DNA of 50,472 nt from Peptacetobacter sp900539645 (GTDB lineage: Bacteria > Bacillota > Clostridia > Peptostreptococcales > Peptostreptococcaceae): assembly GCF_047807365.1 (NCBI RefSeq), contig NZ_JBLOUI010000013.1, positions 1 to 50,472 on the forward strand, read 5' to 3'. Below, in pieces: positions 16,963 through 27,100 of the stretch; within the stretch, counting starts at the first letter, position 1; each line of letters starts with the position of its first letter. Made by a program: the position numbers and the translations under genes. The notes under the pieces were generated by a model, which was not told the DNA's origin, ran no database searches, and saw only the letters and a list, made by a program, of their open reading frames with translations.

Positions 16963-18420
16963 CTATAAAACTGGTGAAAGCAATCTAGATATAGATTCTT
17001 TGATTTTTATATATGTAGATCTGCTTTCGTATATTTCTTTTGTTATTTCTCTAGAGTTTTCGATATCTCTTTCAAATATCATTCTCTGTTCTCTTGCTTT
17101 TTCTTCTGAATAGATAAAAGCATTTACTTCGAAGTTTAGTTCGAAGCTTCTTATATCCATGTTTGCAGTTCCTATTGAAGCAACTGAGTCATCGTAAACT
17201 ATTGTTTTAGCGTGTAGGAATGCATCTCCACCGTAAGTGTATATTTTTGCACCGTAGTTTAAAAGTTCTCCTGCATAAGAGTATGATGCCCAGTATACAA
17301 ATGGATGGTCAGGTTTTGAAGGTATCATTATTCTTACATCTACACCAGATAGACAAGCGACTTTTAGTGTTTCCATTAAAGTCTTATCTAGTATTAAGTA
17401 TGGACTCTGGATGTATACGTAATCTCTAGCCTTCTGAATCATTTTCATATATCCGTATTTTATTTCATCTAATTCTGTTATATCGGGACCACTTGAAACA
17501 ATCTGGATTCCAACATTTCCAGTTGATTTTTCTCTCTTTTTAGTGAAGTACTTAGCTAAATCAAGATTTTCTTTAGTAGTGTATCTCCAGTCAAGAAGGA
17601 ATCTCATACTTAAGTCGATTACGCAGCTACCTGTAAGTCTTATATGAGTATCTCTCCATTCTCCAAATTTTGGATCTCTTCCAAGGTACTCATCACCAAC
17701 GTTAAATCCTCCAACAAATCCAACCTTACCATCAATAACAACTATTTTTCTATGGTTTCTGAAGTTTATGTTGAAGTTGATTATATTTAAGAATGAAGGG
17801 AAGAAATTAGCAACCTGAACACCAGCTTCTTTCATTTCTTTTACAGCTTTTCTGCTTAGGTTTCTACCACCAACAGCATCGTACAGAAGTCTAACTTCTA
17901 CACCAGACTGTGCCTTTTCTTTAAGTATTTCTATGATTTCTTTTCCTATTCTATCGTCTTTAAATATATAGAACTGGATGTTTATATATTCTTCAGCTTT
18001 TTTAAGCTCTTCAAGAAGAGAGTTGAAGAACATATTAGATTCTGGATATATATCGACATCGTTGTCCGCTGTGAAGTGGGCATTGTTTGAATTTGCTAAA
18101 GTGTAGATAATATCCTTGTTTTCATCTAAGTATGGGTCTAAATTTGACTCAATTTCCACATAAGATTCTAATATTTTATCTTTTATAACCTTATCCTCTT
18201 TTTCCTTAACTCTGAACATATTCTTCTTAGCGATACTTCTACCAAACATCGCATATAATATGAATCCAACTGGAGGAACAAGAACTAGTATAACTATCCA
18301 AGTAAGAGTATTATCTATATTTCTCTTTCCTCTAAAGATAAGGTCTACAACAAGAATAAAGTTTATGAGATATATTGCCGTAAGCACAATCTCAAACAAT
18401 GATAATGGTAAATTTTCCAA
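16963..18420 (-). CDS. cls: Cardiolipin synthase (phospholipase D family)
   Basis: The enzyme makes cardiolipin by transferring phosphatidyl groups between two phosphatidylglycerols at the membrane. At 485 aa it has the standard length. Two N-terminal membrane helices (about 10-30 and 40-60) form the PLDc_N domain. Two HKD catalytic motifs are present: HRKIVVIDGKVGFVGG in the first PLD domain and HAKTIVYDDSVASIGTANMD in the second. Translation appears to start at TTG (18420), because agaggag lies seven bases upstream and no suitable ATG is near. It converges on hprK; the shared 3' region is the inverted-repeat complex. Confidence 0.95.
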   Translation of the reverse strand: MENLPLSLFEIVLTAIYLINFILVVDLIFRGKRNIDNTLTWIVILVLVPPVGFILYAMFGRSIAKKNMFRVKEKEDKVIKDKILESYVEIESNLDPYLDENKDIIYTLANSNNAHFTADNDVDIYPESNMFFNSLLEELKKAEEYINIQFYIFKDDRIGKEIIEILKEKAQSGVEVRLLYDAVGGRNLSRKAVKEMKEAGVQVANFFPSFLNIINFNINFRNHRKIVVIDGKVGFVGGFNVGDEYLGRDPKFGEWRDTHIRLTGSCVIDLSMRFLLDWRYTTKENLDLAKYFTKKREKSTGNVGIQIVSSGPDITELDEIKYGYMKMIQKARDYVYIQSPYLILDKTLMETLKVACLSGVDVRIMIPSKPDHPFVYWASYSYAGELLNYGAKIYTYGGDAFLHAKTIVYDDSVASIGTANMDIRSFELNFEVNAFIYSEEKAREQRMIFERDIENSREITKEIYESRSTYIKIKESISRLLSPVL

Positions 18421-18908
18421 AAAAAAATCTCCTCTCTTAAAAAATTATTTAGTTTTCGTAAATTAAAAATTGAAATGAAATATATATTTAATTCCGGAAA
18501 TTTCTCCGTTAAAAATAAATATGTAGTAATTTAATAAATGCCTACTACATAGCTATTATGACTATTAAAACATATAATAATGAAACTTTTCAATAGGAAA
18601 AGATAAAAAATAATGAAAACTTCATAGAAAACACAAATTTGAAAATGAAAAAAACTTTGTAAATTGACACGTTCAAAAGTTCAAATTATTTGGTGTAGAT
18701 ATTGTTATTTTTAGAAATTTAATTTATTATATTAATATATAATTGGGTGTATAATGCACTAATTTTAACCAATATAGAAAATTTTAAAGAATTTAACTTT
18801 TAAAAAGATGATTGAATAATAAATTCGCGGATATATTATAACAAAACATCATAAATTAGAAGATTAGATAATATTTGATATAGAGAATTTTTAAAATTCG
18901 AGGAGGAA
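18421..18908. other. 488-base divergent intergenic region between cls and murB
   Basis: This very AT-rich stretch contains no credible gene. It must hold the promoters of cls (leftward) and murB (rightward). A TATAAT at 18750-18755 and a TTGACA at 18664-18669 are present but not correctly spaced to each other, so I do not assign a promoter. A short tandem gttcaaaagttcaaa lies at 18671-18685. Confidence 0.5.
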
Positions 18909-18914
18909 ATGAAA

Positions 18915-19847
18915 TTGAATAAAAATAAAGTATATAATGATATTTTAAATATAGTTGGAGAAGGAAATATAATGAGGGACGAGCCTATGAAGAAGCATGC
19001 TTCTTTTAGAGTAGGTGGGCCTGCAGATGTTTTAGTAAGACCTAGAACTGAAGAACAGCTTAGAGATATTCTTTTATATATAAAGAAGGAAAATGTTCCA
19101 TATCTTGTAATAGGTAATGGTTCAAATCTTTTAGTTAAAGACGGTGGAATTAGAGGGATAGTAGTTGAAATATCTGATAACTACAGCGATTTTAAAATAG
19201 ATGAAAATAGAATAGAAATACAGGCAGGTGCACTATTATCGAGAATAGGAAATGCAGCACTTAGAGCATCACTTAAGGGATTTGAGTTTGCATCTGGTAT
19301 ACCAGGTACTTTTGGTGGAGCACTTGCTATGAACGCTGGAGCATACGGCGGAGAAATTAAAGATATAGTAAAAACTGTAAAAGTTATGGATGTAGATGGG
19401 AATATATTTGAACTATCTAATGAAGAAATGAATTTTGAATATAGAAAAAGTGCAATAGTAGAAAATAACTATGTAGCTCTTTCTGCAGTTGTAGAATTAG
19501 AAAAAGGTAGTTATGACGATATCAAGGCTACTATGGATGATTTAAAAGAAAGAAGAACATCAAAACAGCCACTTAATTTTGCAAGTGCAGGTAGTACATT
19601 CAAAAGACCAGAAGGGTATTTTGCAGGAAAATTAATACAGGACAGTGGTCTTAAAGGACTTTCTATAGGTGATGCACAGGTATCTGAAAAGCATTCCGGA
19701 TTTGTAATTAACAGAGGAAATGCAACAGCTAAGGATTTACTAAATCTTATGTTTGCTATTAAAGCAACTGTTAATGCAAAATTTGGAGTTATGCTTGAAG
19801 AAGAGGTTAAGATAGTTGGAGAAGAGCCAGCTGCAGAAGAAGAATAG
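18915..19847 (+). CDS. murB: UDP-N-acetylenolpyruvoylglucosamine reductase (MurB)
   Basis: This FAD- and NADPH-dependent enzyme completes UDP-MurNAc synthesis for peptidoglycan. It has 310 aa from the preferred start. It shows the FAD-binding stretch with SFRVGGPADV and GNGSNLLV, then ASGIPGTFGGALAMNAGAYG, the YR dyad (FEYRKS), the catalytic-Ser region GSTFKRPEG, and a C-terminal Glu in EEEVKIVG. An ATG lies at 18909, but the aggagg at 18901-18906 is only two bases from it. TTG at 18915 has proper spacing and is the likelier start. It heads a co-directional run of six genes (murB, PHP, rapZ, yvcK, Nudix, whiA) typical of Clostridia. Confidence 0.96.
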   Translation: MNKNKVYNDILNIVGEGNIMRDEPMKKHASFRVGGPADVLVRPRTEEQLRDILLYIKKENVPYLVIGNGSNLLVKDGGIRGIVVEISDNYSDFKIDENRIEIQAGALLSRIGNAALRASLKGFEFASGIPGTFGGALAMNAGAYGGEIKDIVKTVKVMDVDGNIFELSNEEMNFEYRKSAIVENNYVALSAVVELEKGSYDDIKATMDDLKERRTSKQPLNFASAGSTFKRPEGYFAGKLIQDSGLKGLSIGDAQVSEKHSGFVINRGNATAKDLLNLMFAIKATVNAKFGVMLEEEVKIVGEEPAAEEE

Positions 19848-19862
19848 ACCGGAGATGATTAT

Positions 19863-20600
19863 ATGAAAATTTTAGCTGATTACCATACCCATACTATATA
19901 CAGCAACGGGAAAAATGGAAAAAGAAAGCACGCATTTGGAACTATAGAAGAAAATGTACAGGAAGCAATAAAAAAAGGTCTTAAAACTATTGGGATATCA
20001 GACCATAGTTACAGACATTTACTGTACGGTTTAAATAGAGATAGTATATTTGAAATGAGAGAAGAAATAGATAGATTAAATGAGAAATATAAAGAAATCG
20101 AAATTCTTCTCGGTGTAGAATGTAATATTCTAGATAACAAAGGCACAATAGACATGGATGACAAGATAAGAGAGCAGTTAGACTATGTGCTAGCAGGTTA
20201 TCATTTTGCATCAGAGCCTACATCTTTTAGATGCCTTTTAAATCATGGAGATAATTATCTTTTAAAGACAAAACGGTCTAAAAGATACAACACAGATGCA
20301 ATAGTAAATGCGATGAAAAACAACGATATATTTATGATTACACACCCTGGAGATAAGGGAGATGTGTACATAGAAGAAATTGCTGAAGAAGCAAAAAAGA
20401 GAAATATTATTCTAGAAATAAATAGCTCTCACGCACATCTAAATGCTGAGCAGCTAAAGCAGATAGCAAAATATGAAAACAGACTTATGATTGGCTCAGA
20501 TGCACATAAGCCATTCATGGTTGGAAACTTTTCACTTGGATTAGAAACAGTGAAAAATTCTGGGATAGATATTAAAAGAATAGAAAATATAATGGAATAG
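19863..20600 (+). CDS. PHP-domain phosphoesterase
   Basis: The protein (245 aa) is a metal-dependent PHP-fold hydrolase. Ligand motifs are visible in order: DYHTHT near the N-terminus, ISDHS at about 45, a conserved Glu (GVECNI), HPGDKGD in the middle, and GSDAHKP near the C-terminus. The single-domain length fits YcdX-like phosphatases. A histidinol-phosphate phosphatase activity is possible but unsupported here, since no histidine genes are near. A gene of this family commonly sits between murB and rapZ in Clostridia, which suggests a conserved but unclear link. The start follows ccggagatgatt, 15 bases after murB. Confidence 0.88.
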   Translation: MKILADYHTHTIYSNGKNGKRKHAFGTIEENVQEAIKKGLKTIGISDHSYRHLLYGLNRDSIFEMREEIDRLNEKYKEIEILLGVECNILDNKGTIDMDDKIREQLDYVLAGYHFASEPTSFRCLLNHGDNYLLKTKRSKRYNTDAIVNAMKNNDIFMITHPGDKGDVYIEEIAEEAKKRNIILEINSSHAHLNAEQLKQIAKYENRLMIGSDAHKPFMVGNFSLGLETVKNSGIDIKRIENIME

Positions 20601-20615
20601 AAGGGGGCAATTTGT

Positions 20616-21479
20616 ATGAAATTTGTTATAGTAACAGGTCTATCAGGATCTGGAAAAAGTGAAACAATGAAAGTTTTGGAGGATATGGGATTCTACTGTG
20701 TAGATAATATGCCACCAGCATTAATAACAAAATTTGCAGAAATATGCTTCAAGGGAAACTCTAATATAGAGAAAGTTGCTCTAGGAGTAGATATAAGAGG
20801 TAGAAGATTCTTTGAAGCGCTTCACGAAAGTCTTGATTACCTTGAAAAAGCAAATTATAAATTTGAAGTACTTTACCTTGACTGTGAAGACGATGTGCTT
20901 CTAAAAAGATATAAGATGACTAGAAGAAATCATCCATTATCAAAAAATATGCAGATTCCAGAAGGGATAAAAATAGAAAGACAGATAATGGAGCCATTTA
21001 AGAAATACGCAACTTGTATATTAGATACTTCAAATATGAAGCCAAAGGATTTAAAAGAAGAGATTTCTAAGATATATAAAGACGGACAGGAAGAAGACAC
21101 TCCTAATATGACTATATCTGTAGTATCTTTCGGATTTAAGTATGGAATACCTAAGGATGCGGATTTAGTATTCGATGTAAGATTCCTACCTAACCCTTAC
21201 TACGATGAAAGTCTAAGACCTAAAACTGGAGATTTTAAAGAAGTTAGAGAGTATGTCATGAATTCTCAAATTAGTGAAGAGTTTGTTGAAAAGCTGTTTG
21301 ACTTTGTTGGATTTTTAATTCCACAGTATTTAGAAGAGGGTAAACAGCACCTTGTTATAGGAGTAGGATGTACTGGTGGAAGACATAGATCTGTAACTAT
21401 AGCAAATATGCTATACGATGAGCTTTATAAAAAAGGATATAGAGTAATTAAAAAACATAGAGATTCTATGCTCGGTTAA
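20616..21479 (+). CDS. rapZ: RapZ-family nucleotide-binding protein
   Basis: The 287-aa protein has the RapZ/YvcJ layout: an N-terminal P-loop GLSGSGKS at 8-15 followed by VDNMPPAL, a second nucleotide-binding region, and a C-terminal domain with GVGCTGGRHRSV. In E. coli, RapZ senses glucosamine-6-phosphate and targets small RNAs. In Bacillus, YvcJ binds nucleotides and affects competence. Which role applies here is unknown. It is 15 bases after the PHP gene, behind aaggggg, and followed 15 bases later by yvcK, the standard Firmicute arrangement. Confidence 0.95.
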   Translation: MKFVIVTGLSGSGKSETMKVLEDMGFYCVDNMPPALITKFAEICFKGNSNIEKVALGVDIRGRRFFEALHESLDYLEKANYKFEVLYLDCEDDVLLKRYKMTRRNHPLSKNMQIPEGIKIERQIMEPFKKYATCILDTSNMKPKDLKEEISKIYKDGQEEDTPNMTISVVSFGFKYGIPKDADLVFDVRFLPNPYYDESLRPKTGDFKEVREYVMNSQISEEFVEKLFDFVGFLIPQYLEEGKQHLVIGVGCTGGRHRSVTIANMLYDELYKKGYRVIKKHRDSMLG

Positions 21480-21494
21480 TTATGGGGGCATACT

Positions 21495-22598
21495 ATGGAT
21501 TACTTAAATAATATAATAGGTATAATAGGGTGGATTGCTCTTGGTGCAGCAATCGTACTTTATATAAAAGCGAGAAAAGCAAAAATTGAAAATCAAATAA
21601 GGGAAAGAGAATTAGAAGAAAGAAATCCAAAGGTAGTGGTTATAGGTGGAGGAACAGGACAGTCTGTATTTTTAAGAGGTCTTAAGTATTACACTAACAA
21701 TATAACTGCGGTAGTTACTGTAGCAGATGATGGAGGAGGATCTGGGGTTTTAAGAGAAGACCTTGGGATGCTTCCACCGGGAGATATAAGAAACTGCCTT
21801 TTAGCTCTTGCAAATATAGAGCCTACTATGAACGAGGTAATGCAGTATAGATTTGAAGAGGGCGGATTAAAAGGACAGAGCTTTGGTAACTTATTCTTGG
21901 CTGCGATGACTGGACTTTATGGAAATTTTGAAACAGCTGTATCTAAACTGGGAGAGATCTTTGCTATAACTGGGAAGGTATATCCAGTTACCTTAGAGGA
22001 TGTAAACCTAGTGGCAGAGCTTGAAAATGGAAAGGTAGTAGAAGGAGAATCTGCTATTCCTAAGGTTTGTAAAAGTGATAAGACTAATATAAAAAGACTC
22101 AGACTTGACCATCCAAATATAAAACCTCTAAAAGAGGTAATATATGCTATAAACAATGCCGATATAATAGTTATGGGTCCTGGAAGTCTTTACACTAGTG
22201 TAATACCAAACCTTTTAGTAGATGGAGTAGTTGATGCTATAAAAAATTCTGATGCACCTAAAGTATACGTAGGAAATGTTATGACGCAGCCTGGCGAAAC
22301 AGAAAATTATAATTTGTTCGACCATGCAAATGCTATAATAGAACATGCAGGAGAGAATATTTTAGATTATGTAATCGCAAATAAGGAAATACTGCAAGAG
22401 GACGTTTTTATGCGTTATAATAAAGATGGGGCAGAACAAGTCCTTTTAGATAACCATCAGAAAAAAAGCTTTGATAAGCTAGGAATAAAAGTAATTGAAG
22501 CAGATCTTATTGAAATAAAAAATAATTACATAAGACACGATGCAAAAGGTGTTTCTAAGGTAATTATGCAGATAGTTTCTGAAGAGAGAAATATGTAA
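21495..22598 (+). CDS. yvcK: YvcK/CofD-like gluconeogenesis and morphology factor
   Basis: The 367-aa protein belongs to the CofD-like family. In Bacillus, YvcK binds UDP-sugars and is needed for growth on gluconeogenic carbon and for normal cell wall synthesis. A hydrophobic N-terminal segment (about 7-25) precedes the Rossmann-like core VVVIGGGTGQSVFLRG, followed by VTVADDGGGSG and LPPGDIRNCL, all diagnostic. The N-terminal membrane helix is an addition seen in a subset of clostridial homologues, so the protein is probably membrane-tethered. It lies directly between rapZ and a Nudix gene. Confidence 0.94.
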   Translation: MDYLNNIIGIIGWIALGAAIVLYIKARKAKIENQIRERELEERNPKVVVIGGGTGQSVFLRGLKYYTNNITAVVTVADDGGGSGVLREDLGMLPPGDIRNCLLALANIEPTMNEVMQYRFEEGGLKGQSFGNLFLAAMTGLYGNFETAVSKLGEIFAITGKVYPVTLEDVNLVAELENGKVVEGESAIPKVCKSDKTNIKRLRLDHPNIKPLKEVIYAINNADIIVMGPGSLYTSVIPNLLVDGVVDAIKNSDAPKVYVGNVMTQPGETENYNLFDHANAIIEHAGENILDYVIANKEILQEDVFMRYNKDGAEQVLLDNHQKKSFDKLGIKVIEADLIEIKNNYIRHDAKGVSKVIMQIVSEERNM

Positions 22599-22618
22599 CA
22601 GTTTAAGGAGTGAATAGA

Positions 22619-23041
22619 ATGAGAGAAGAGGTAAGTGCCGGCGGTGTTGTACTGTTTGGAAATGCTGTTCTTCTACTTAGAAAATTTAATGGAGATTGGG
22701 TACTCCCAAAAGGGAAAGTTGAAAAAGGGGAGAGCCATGAACAGGCGGCATTAAGAGAAGTAGGAGAAGAAACGGGAGTAAAGGCGGATATAGATAAATA
22801 TCTTGGAGAAATACACTATACTTTCAAAGAAAATTGGGACGAAAATAAAACAGTTCATAAGACTGTATTTTGGTATTTAATGACTGCTAGAAGTATGGAT
22901 ACAATTCCTCAGAAGGAAGAAGGATTTGTAGATGCTAAATTTGTGCATATAGACAGAGTTGTTGAAATGGCTAAATACGACGATGAAAAAGAAATTATAA
23001 AAGTAGCTCTAGTGGAAATTAAGAAAAAATTAAATAAATAG
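22619..23041 (+). CDS. Nudix hydrolase
   Basis: The 140-aa protein carries a complete Nudix box (GX5EX7REUXEEXGU), visible as GKVEKGE...REVGEETGV around residues 33-55, so it should hydrolyse a nucleoside diphosphate linked to another group using Mg2+. The ATG at 22619 is chosen over a GTG at 22610 because aaggag overlaps the GTG and is well placed for the ATG. In Bacillus the related yvcI lies before rapZ; here the gene sits between yvcK and whiA. Substrate unknown; dinucleoside polyphosphates or oxidised nucleotides are usual for this small type. Confidence 0.9.
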   Translation: MREEVSAGGVVLFGNAVLLLRKFNGDWVLPKGKVEKGESHEQAALREVGEETGVKADIDKYLGEIHYTFKENWDENKTVHKTVFWYLMTARSMDTIPQKEEGFVDAKFVHIDRVVEMAKYDDEKEIIKVALVEIKKKLNK

Positions 23042-23078
23042 TAAATGAAAAAATAAAGGCAGTAGGTGGTAGATAGAA

Positions 23079-24035
23079 ATGTCATTTTCAGCGGAAACTA
23101 AAAACGAACTAACGAGAATAGATTCTGATAATCAGGCTGTAAATTTAGCTGAGCTTGCGGGCATAGTTAGACTTTCTGGAAGTATACAGATAGCTGGGTT
23201 TAAAAAGATGAATCTAAAGATAATAACAGAGCTCAACTCGATAGCAAGAAAAGTGTTCAAGCTTTTAAAACATGATTTTAATATCAACACTACTATCGCT
23301 GTAAATAAAAACCAGATGCTTAAAAGAAACAACAGCTATGTTTTAACTGTTAAAAGCGATATGGGAGCAGAAAAACTTTTAAAAGAGCTAGGTGTTTTAG
23401 AAAAAGGAGACGGTTTTTTCCCTAAAAATGATATTGCAGAAGAGTTAATCGCAACGGAAGAACAAAAGAGAGCATTTATAAGAGGTGCTTTTCTAGGTGG
23501 TGGCTCGATTAGCGATCCTGAAAAAAATTATCATCTTGAATTTGTAACTAACAATATGGAGTTTGCAGAGTCTCTTAGAGATTTGATAAACAGCTTCGAT
23601 TTTAATAGCAAAATTGTGGCTAGAAAGAATAATTATGTTGTTTATATAAAAGAAAGTGAGCAGATATCTGATTTACTTAGCCTTATAGGTGCTCACAGTG
23701 CTCTTTTAAAACTTCAGAACGTAAAAATAGTAAAAGAGATGAGAAATAACGTAAACAGAATAGTGAATTGTGAAACAGCCAATCTAACAAAGGCTGTTAA
23801 TGCAGCGGTGAAACAGGTTGAAAATATTAGAATAATAGAAGAAACAATAGGTATAAAAAAATTGCCTGAAAATCTACAGCAGATAGCACTTCTAAGAGTA
23901 GAAAATGAGGAGCTTACGTTAAAAGAACTTGGAGAAATGCTAAATCCTCCTGTTGGAAAATCTGGAGTAAACTACAGATTAAAGAGAATACAGGAAATAG
24001 CAGATAATCTAAGAGAAAAATACAATATAGAATAA
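23079..24035 (+). CDS. whiA: WhiA regulator
   Basis: WhiA (318 aa) couples a degenerate LAGLIDADG homing-endonuclease fold to a C-terminal helix-turn-helix. It controls sporulation in actinomycetes, and cell division and chromosome segregation in Bacillus. The sequence shows the AFIRGAFLGGGS element typical of the degenerate endonuclease fold, the NCETANLTKAVNAA linker, and the C-terminal HTH with LTLKELGEMLNPPVGKSGVNYRLKR. It ends the murB-to-whiA gene run, and a terminator follows. No crh (HPr-like) gene follows it, in contrast to Bacillus. Confidence 0.96.
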   Translation: MSFSAETKNELTRIDSDNQAVNLAELAGIVRLSGSIQIAGFKKMNLKIITELNSIARKVFKLLKHDFNINTTIAVNKNQMLKRNNSYVLTVKSDMGAEKLLKELGVLEKGDGFFPKNDIAEELIATEEQKRAFIRGAFLGGGSISDPEKNYHLEFVTNNMEFAESLRDLINSFDFNSKIVARKNNYVVYIKESEQISDLLSLIGAHSALLKLQNVKIVKEMRNNVNRIVNCETANLTKAVNAAVKQVENIRIIEETIGIKKLPENLQQIALLRVENEELTLKELGEMLNPPVGKSGVNYRLKRIQEIADNLREKYNIE

Positions 24036-24039
24036 AAAT

Positions 24040-24076
24040 AGGAGACTTTTCTATAAATTGAGAAGTCTCTTTTTTA
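24040..24076 (+). terminator. Intrinsic terminator after whiA
   Basis: The stem ggagacttttct/agaagtctct is followed by seven T residues. It separates the murB-whiA run from dnaE. Confidence 0.88.
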
Positions 24077-24147
24077 AATAAAATTTGCAACAAAATAGAA
24101 AAAATAAATTATAATAGAAATATAATTAAAAAATAGGAGGTGGACGA

Positions 24148-27100
24148 ATGGAAAAAAACTTTACACATCTTCATGTGCATACAGAGTATAGTTTGTTAGA
24201 CGGATTCTCTAGGGTAAAGACTCTTGTAAAAAGAGCTAAAGAAAAAGGGATGACTGCCGTTGCAATAACTGACCATGGATGTATGTTTGGGGCGATAGAT
24301 TTTTACAAGGCTGCAAAGGCTGAAGGAATAAAGCCTATAATTGGATGTGAAGTATACACAGCACCGAGAAAGCTTACAGATAAAGATCCAAACTACGACA
24401 AGCATCAAGGTCATCTAGTACTTTTGGCTAAAGACATGACAGGATATAAAAACCTTATAAAAATAGTATCTAAGTCGTATGTAGATGGTTTCTACTATAA
24501 ACCTAGAACAGATATGGACGAGCTTAAAAAGCACAGTCAAGGCTTGATAGCACTTTCTGCGTGTCTTGCTGGTGATGTCCCAAGAGCCATAATGAACGGA
24601 AATTACGACAAAGCTAGAAAACTAGCTATGGAGTATAGGGACATATTTGGCAATGGTAACTACTACCTAGAAATACAGGACCATGGGCTTCCAGAGCAGA
24701 AACAGGTAAACACAGAAGTAGTTAGACTATCAAGAGAATTAAATATTCCACTGGTTGCGACAAATGATGTGCATTATGTGGATAAAGACGACGCAAAAAT
24801 TCAGGATATACTTATGTGTCTTCAGATGCAGAAGACTATAGACGACGAAAATAGAATGAAATTCCCTAGCGACGAATTCTACTTAAAGAGTAGAGAAGAA
24901 ATGGAACAACTATTCCCAGAGCTAGAGGAAGCTTTAGATAATACAAATGAAATTGCGGAGAGATGTAATGTAGAATTTGAATTCCACAAATATCATCTTC
25001 CAAGATACGATGTTCCAGAAGGATACACTACTAATGGATACTTTAGAGAACTTTGTCAAAAAGGACTTGTTGAAAGATATGGAGAAGATTGTCCTGAGGA
25101 ATACAAAGAAAGACTTGAGTACGAGTTAAATACAATAGAAAATATGGGGTATGTAGAGTACTTTCTTATAGTTTGGGACTTTATAAACTTTGCAAAACAG
25201 AACAATATAATGGTTGGACCTGGTAGAGGTAGTGCTGCAGGTTCTATAGTTGCATATACTTTAAAAATAACAGATATAGACCCAATGAAGTACAGCCTAC
25301 TGTTTGAAAGGTTCCTAAATCCAGAGAGGGTATCAATGCCCGATATAGATATCGACTTCTGCTACGAAAGACGTGAAGAAGTTATAGACTATGTAAAAAG
25401 AAAATACGGAGAAGACCATGTCGCGCAGATAATAACATTTGGTACAATGGGTGCAAAAATAGCGATAAGAGACGTCGCTAGGGTTTTAAATGTATCTTAT
25501 AATAAAGCTGACCAAATTGCCAAAGAAATTCCATTTGAACTTGGAATGACTATAGACAAAGCAATGGATAGCAATCCTACACTTGTAGATTTATATGAGT
25601 CTGACGCAGAGGCGAGAGAGGTAATAGATATCTCTAAAAGATTAGAAGGTACTCTAAGACATGCATCTACACATGCAGCAGGTGTAGTTATAGCTAGAAA
25701 TCCTGTAGACGAATATGTGCCACTTTACAAACATCAGGACTCTATAACTACTCAGTTTACAATGACTACACTTGAAGAACTAGGACTTCTAAAAATGGAC
25801 TTCTTAGGACTTAGAACGCTGACAGTTATTAGAGATGCACTAGATTTAATTGAATTAAACAGGGATATAAAAGGATACATAGAGCATATAGACTTTTCAA
25901 AAATGGAATACGATGACGATGAAGTATTTGAAACATTATCTCAAGGAAATACACTTGGTGTATTCCAGCTAGAAAGTTCTGGTATGAGAAACTTCATGAA
26001 ACAGCTAAAACCAAATAGCTTTGAAGATATTGTAGCCGGTATATCTCTATTCAGACCGGGTCCAATGGACTCAATTCCGACATATATAGAAAACAAAAAC
26101 AACCCAGAAAAAGTAACATACATAAATGATAAACTAAGACCTATACTAGAGGTAACATATGGGTGTCTAGTATATCAGGAACAGGTTATGCAGGTTGTTA
26201 GGGATCTTGCTGGATATAGCTATGGTCGAAGCGACTTAGTTAGAAGAGCAATGAGTAAAAAGAAAATGGACGTCATGGAAGAGGAAAGACAGTACTTCAT
26301 ACATGGAAAATTTGACGATGAAGGAAATATAGAAATTCCTGGATGTATAAGAAATGGAATTTCTGAAGAAGATGCAAATAAAATTTTCGATGATATGATA
26401 GACTTTGCAAGATATGCGTTCAATAAATCCCATGCAGCTGCGTACGGGGTTTTAGCATATGAAACAGCATACTTAAAAGTACACTATCCAGTTGAGTTCA
26501 TGGCAGCTCTTATGACTAGTATAATGGGCAACTCAGATAAAGTCGTCGAATATATAAGAGAATGTAATGTTATAGGAATTCCTGTAAATCCACCGGATAT
26601 AAACAAGAGTTTTGCAAAATTCTCTGTTGAAGGCGATAGTATAAGATTCGGACTTGCTGCGGTTAAAAACGTAGGGGTAAATGTAATAGAAAATATCGTA
26701 AAAGAAAGAGAAGAAAACGGAGAATTCAAAGACTTTGTAGACTTTGCAAAAAGACTAGACTCAAAAGATACAAATAAAAGAATGATAGAAAGTCTTATCA
26801 AGTGCGGTGCATTTGATCAAATAAGTGAAAATAGAGCTACACTTATGGCTGGATATGAATCAGTACTAGAAAGTATCTCTATGGATAGAAAGAAAAATGT
26901 CCAAGGACAGATTTCTCTATTTGACGCATTCTCTGCACAAGTTGAAGAAGCTCCAGATATGCAGCTTTCTACAAAATTACCTGTTTTAAGGGAATTTAGC
27001 GAAAAAGAAAAACTGAATATGGAAAAAGAAGTACTTGGAATGTATCTTAGTGGGCACCCACTATCAGAGTACAAATCTGAACTAGATAGAAAAACTAGTA

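Larger units (their letters stand above)
16539..16992. repeat. Nested inverted-repeat complex between the convergent hprK and cls genes
   Basis: Four nested pairings are visible. (1) 16539-16561 pairs with 16636-16658, 22 of 23 bases. (2) 16563-16575 pairs perfectly with 16929-16941 (ggctccaggcttc). (3) 16621-16636 pairs with 16866-16882 (tgcagattgtcgctta, one bulged base). (4) 16944-16992 is an imperfect inverted copy of about 16815-16864. Pairs 2 and 3 define an element of ~74-76 bases (16563-16636 and 16866-16941), present twice in inverted orientation. Each copy carries a different internal hairpin: gacgtg/cacgtc at 16576-16620, and the 8-base agcgcccc/ggggcgct at 16883-16928. Pairings 1 and 2 cross each other, so they cannot form together in a simple fold. 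It may be a structured RNA, a recombination site pair, or a rearrangement scar. Confidence 0.8.

Noticed and set aside
18664..18755. TTGACA at 18664 with TATAAT at 18750 as a murB promoter
   Set aside because: The elements are ~80 bases apart; neither has a properly spaced partner.
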